Shown: one piece after another, positions 63,101 through 64,000 of the stretch
Numbering within the stretch: position 1 is the first letter of the stretch
Layout of the letters: every line of letters begins with the position of its first letter
NCBI RefSeq assembly: GCF_000008205.1
Contig: NC_007295.1
Coordinates: forward strand, 496,001-560,000
Length of the DNA stretch: 64,000 bases
Direction of reading: 5' to 3'
Origin: Mesomycoplasma hyopneumoniae J
Lineage (GTDB): Bacteria; Bacillota_I; Bacilli_A; Mycoplasmatales; Metamycoplasmataceae
Notes under the pieces: model-generated
Told to the model about the DNA's origin: nothing
Seen by the model: the letters and a program-made list of their open reading frames with translations, nothing else
The model's database searches: none
Made by a program: the position numbers and the translations under genes

Positions 63101-64000
63101 ATTCATTGACGATCTCGAATTTTGGGCCTGTATTTTGATATTCCTTATTTGTAAAAATTGCATTCTTATTAATTATTTTAAGCCCTTTGATCTTAAAATC
63201 GGTTCCTTCTTTTAGATGATCAAAATTAAGGCTGGCAACAAGACGACCATCGCCTTGCCTGATGATTTTTACTTTTTTAGTCTGATTGGTTTGCCCTTCT
63301 TGCGCAATGACTGTAGAAACGCTTTGAAATTGAGCCTTAGGTTCTTTATCTTCGATTATTTCAACTTCGATTTCTTGATTTTCAAGATAGCCATCGCGGA
63401 TTGGATCAAAATAGATCTCGGCTTTAACCCCATCTGATTTAATATCAGAATAGACAAGATTTTTAACTTCGATTTTATCAACATTTACATTAAATGATTT
63501 TTTATTTTCAAGTTCGTGATTAACCCAGATACTTGAATCAACTTGAGAATAATCATTAATTGATACAAGAATATATTTTTGATTTCGATCAAGATTTTTA
63601 AAATCAAATTCGGCAGAAATTAGTCCGCTTTCGTTTTTAGCAGTCCCTGTTGCAGTAATAATTGCATTTGTTTTTTCATTTTTCATTAACAAGGTTAGCT
63701 GTTTTGAATTTTGTATCAAAATTTGTTCTGCGTCTTTAAAGGAAAGTTTTACTTTAACTTGCTCGCTTTTATTTGATTGAACCTCAAATTTAAAAAGTTC
63801 AGGGGCTGAATAAATTTTTGCCTGACTATCACTTGATGTAATTCCTGGGGCATAAGATTGAGCTTTAATTTCAAAGCCTACTGAGGTTTGAATATTTTTA
63901 TCTTTGGTTAGATTGCTAATCTTTTCAATTTCATATTCACTTCCGGGTTGGGTATTCTCAAAATTTAGTTTTAAAACTAATTTTTCATCAACATTTCCGG

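Overview
The window comes from a wall-less, AT-rich Mollicute that reads UGA as tryptophan: almost every gene here is continuous only when TGA is translated as Trp. The gene content (poly-T promoters, lipoproteins, MIB/MIP immunoglobulin genes, an IS1634-type element, the ulaDEF-type operon, giant repetitive surface proteins) fits the Mycoplasma hyopneumoniae / ovipneumoniae / dispar cluster (Mesomycoplasma). I cannot name the species from sequence alone. No rRNA, tRNA or CRISPR array was seen.

Layout. 1-14.4 kb is mostly housekeeping: a small-domain methyltransferase, metS, a membrane protein, rnc, a lipoprotein, a DUF31 serine protease, asnS, an RDD membrane protein, a uvrD/pcrA helicase, a large unknown protein, ruvA-ruvB. 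Between the protease and asnS is a strong candidate for an undescribed small RNA (6.55-6.73 kb, minus strand). 14.4-21 kb (minus strand) carries a DUF2779 protein, a lipoprotein built like the giant proteins, and a Mod-type adenine methyltransferase whose reading frame contains 18 AG repeats, followed by a broken partner gene. Next come a decayed copy of a surface-protein gene, then efp-tkt behind a T20 promoter, a membrane protein and mnmA. 25.9-34.6 kb (minus strand) holds a PEBP-like protein, two surface proteins and a five-gene overlapping operon (ulaD, ulaE, ulaF, a HAD phosphatase, an unknown gene) for an ascorbate/ulosonate-type sugar phosphate.

34.9-43 kb (minus strand) is an immunoglobulin-evasion cluster: a DUF31 protease (MIP-like), then a lipoprotein gene cut in two by a complete IS1634-family element with 21-bp inverted repeats and a 17-bp target duplication, then an Ig-blocking protein (MIB-like) behind a T20 promoter. 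43.7-64 kb is filled by two giant minus-strand genes (3,827 codons, and more than 2,880 codons running off the window). They encode chains of beta-rich repeats of the pattern 'NL-x(3-5)-Y-x-I'. Each is interrupted by one apparent -1 frameshift at the same motif TATAATAAAA in the same codon phase. Their 3' parts are clearly richer in G+C than the rest.

Overall, core DNA-repair and translation genes are interleaved with host-interaction loci that carry several kinds of switch: homopolymer promoters, an in-frame dinucleotide repeat in a methyltransferase, trinucleotide repeats in a giant protein, an insertion element, and shared frameshift sites.
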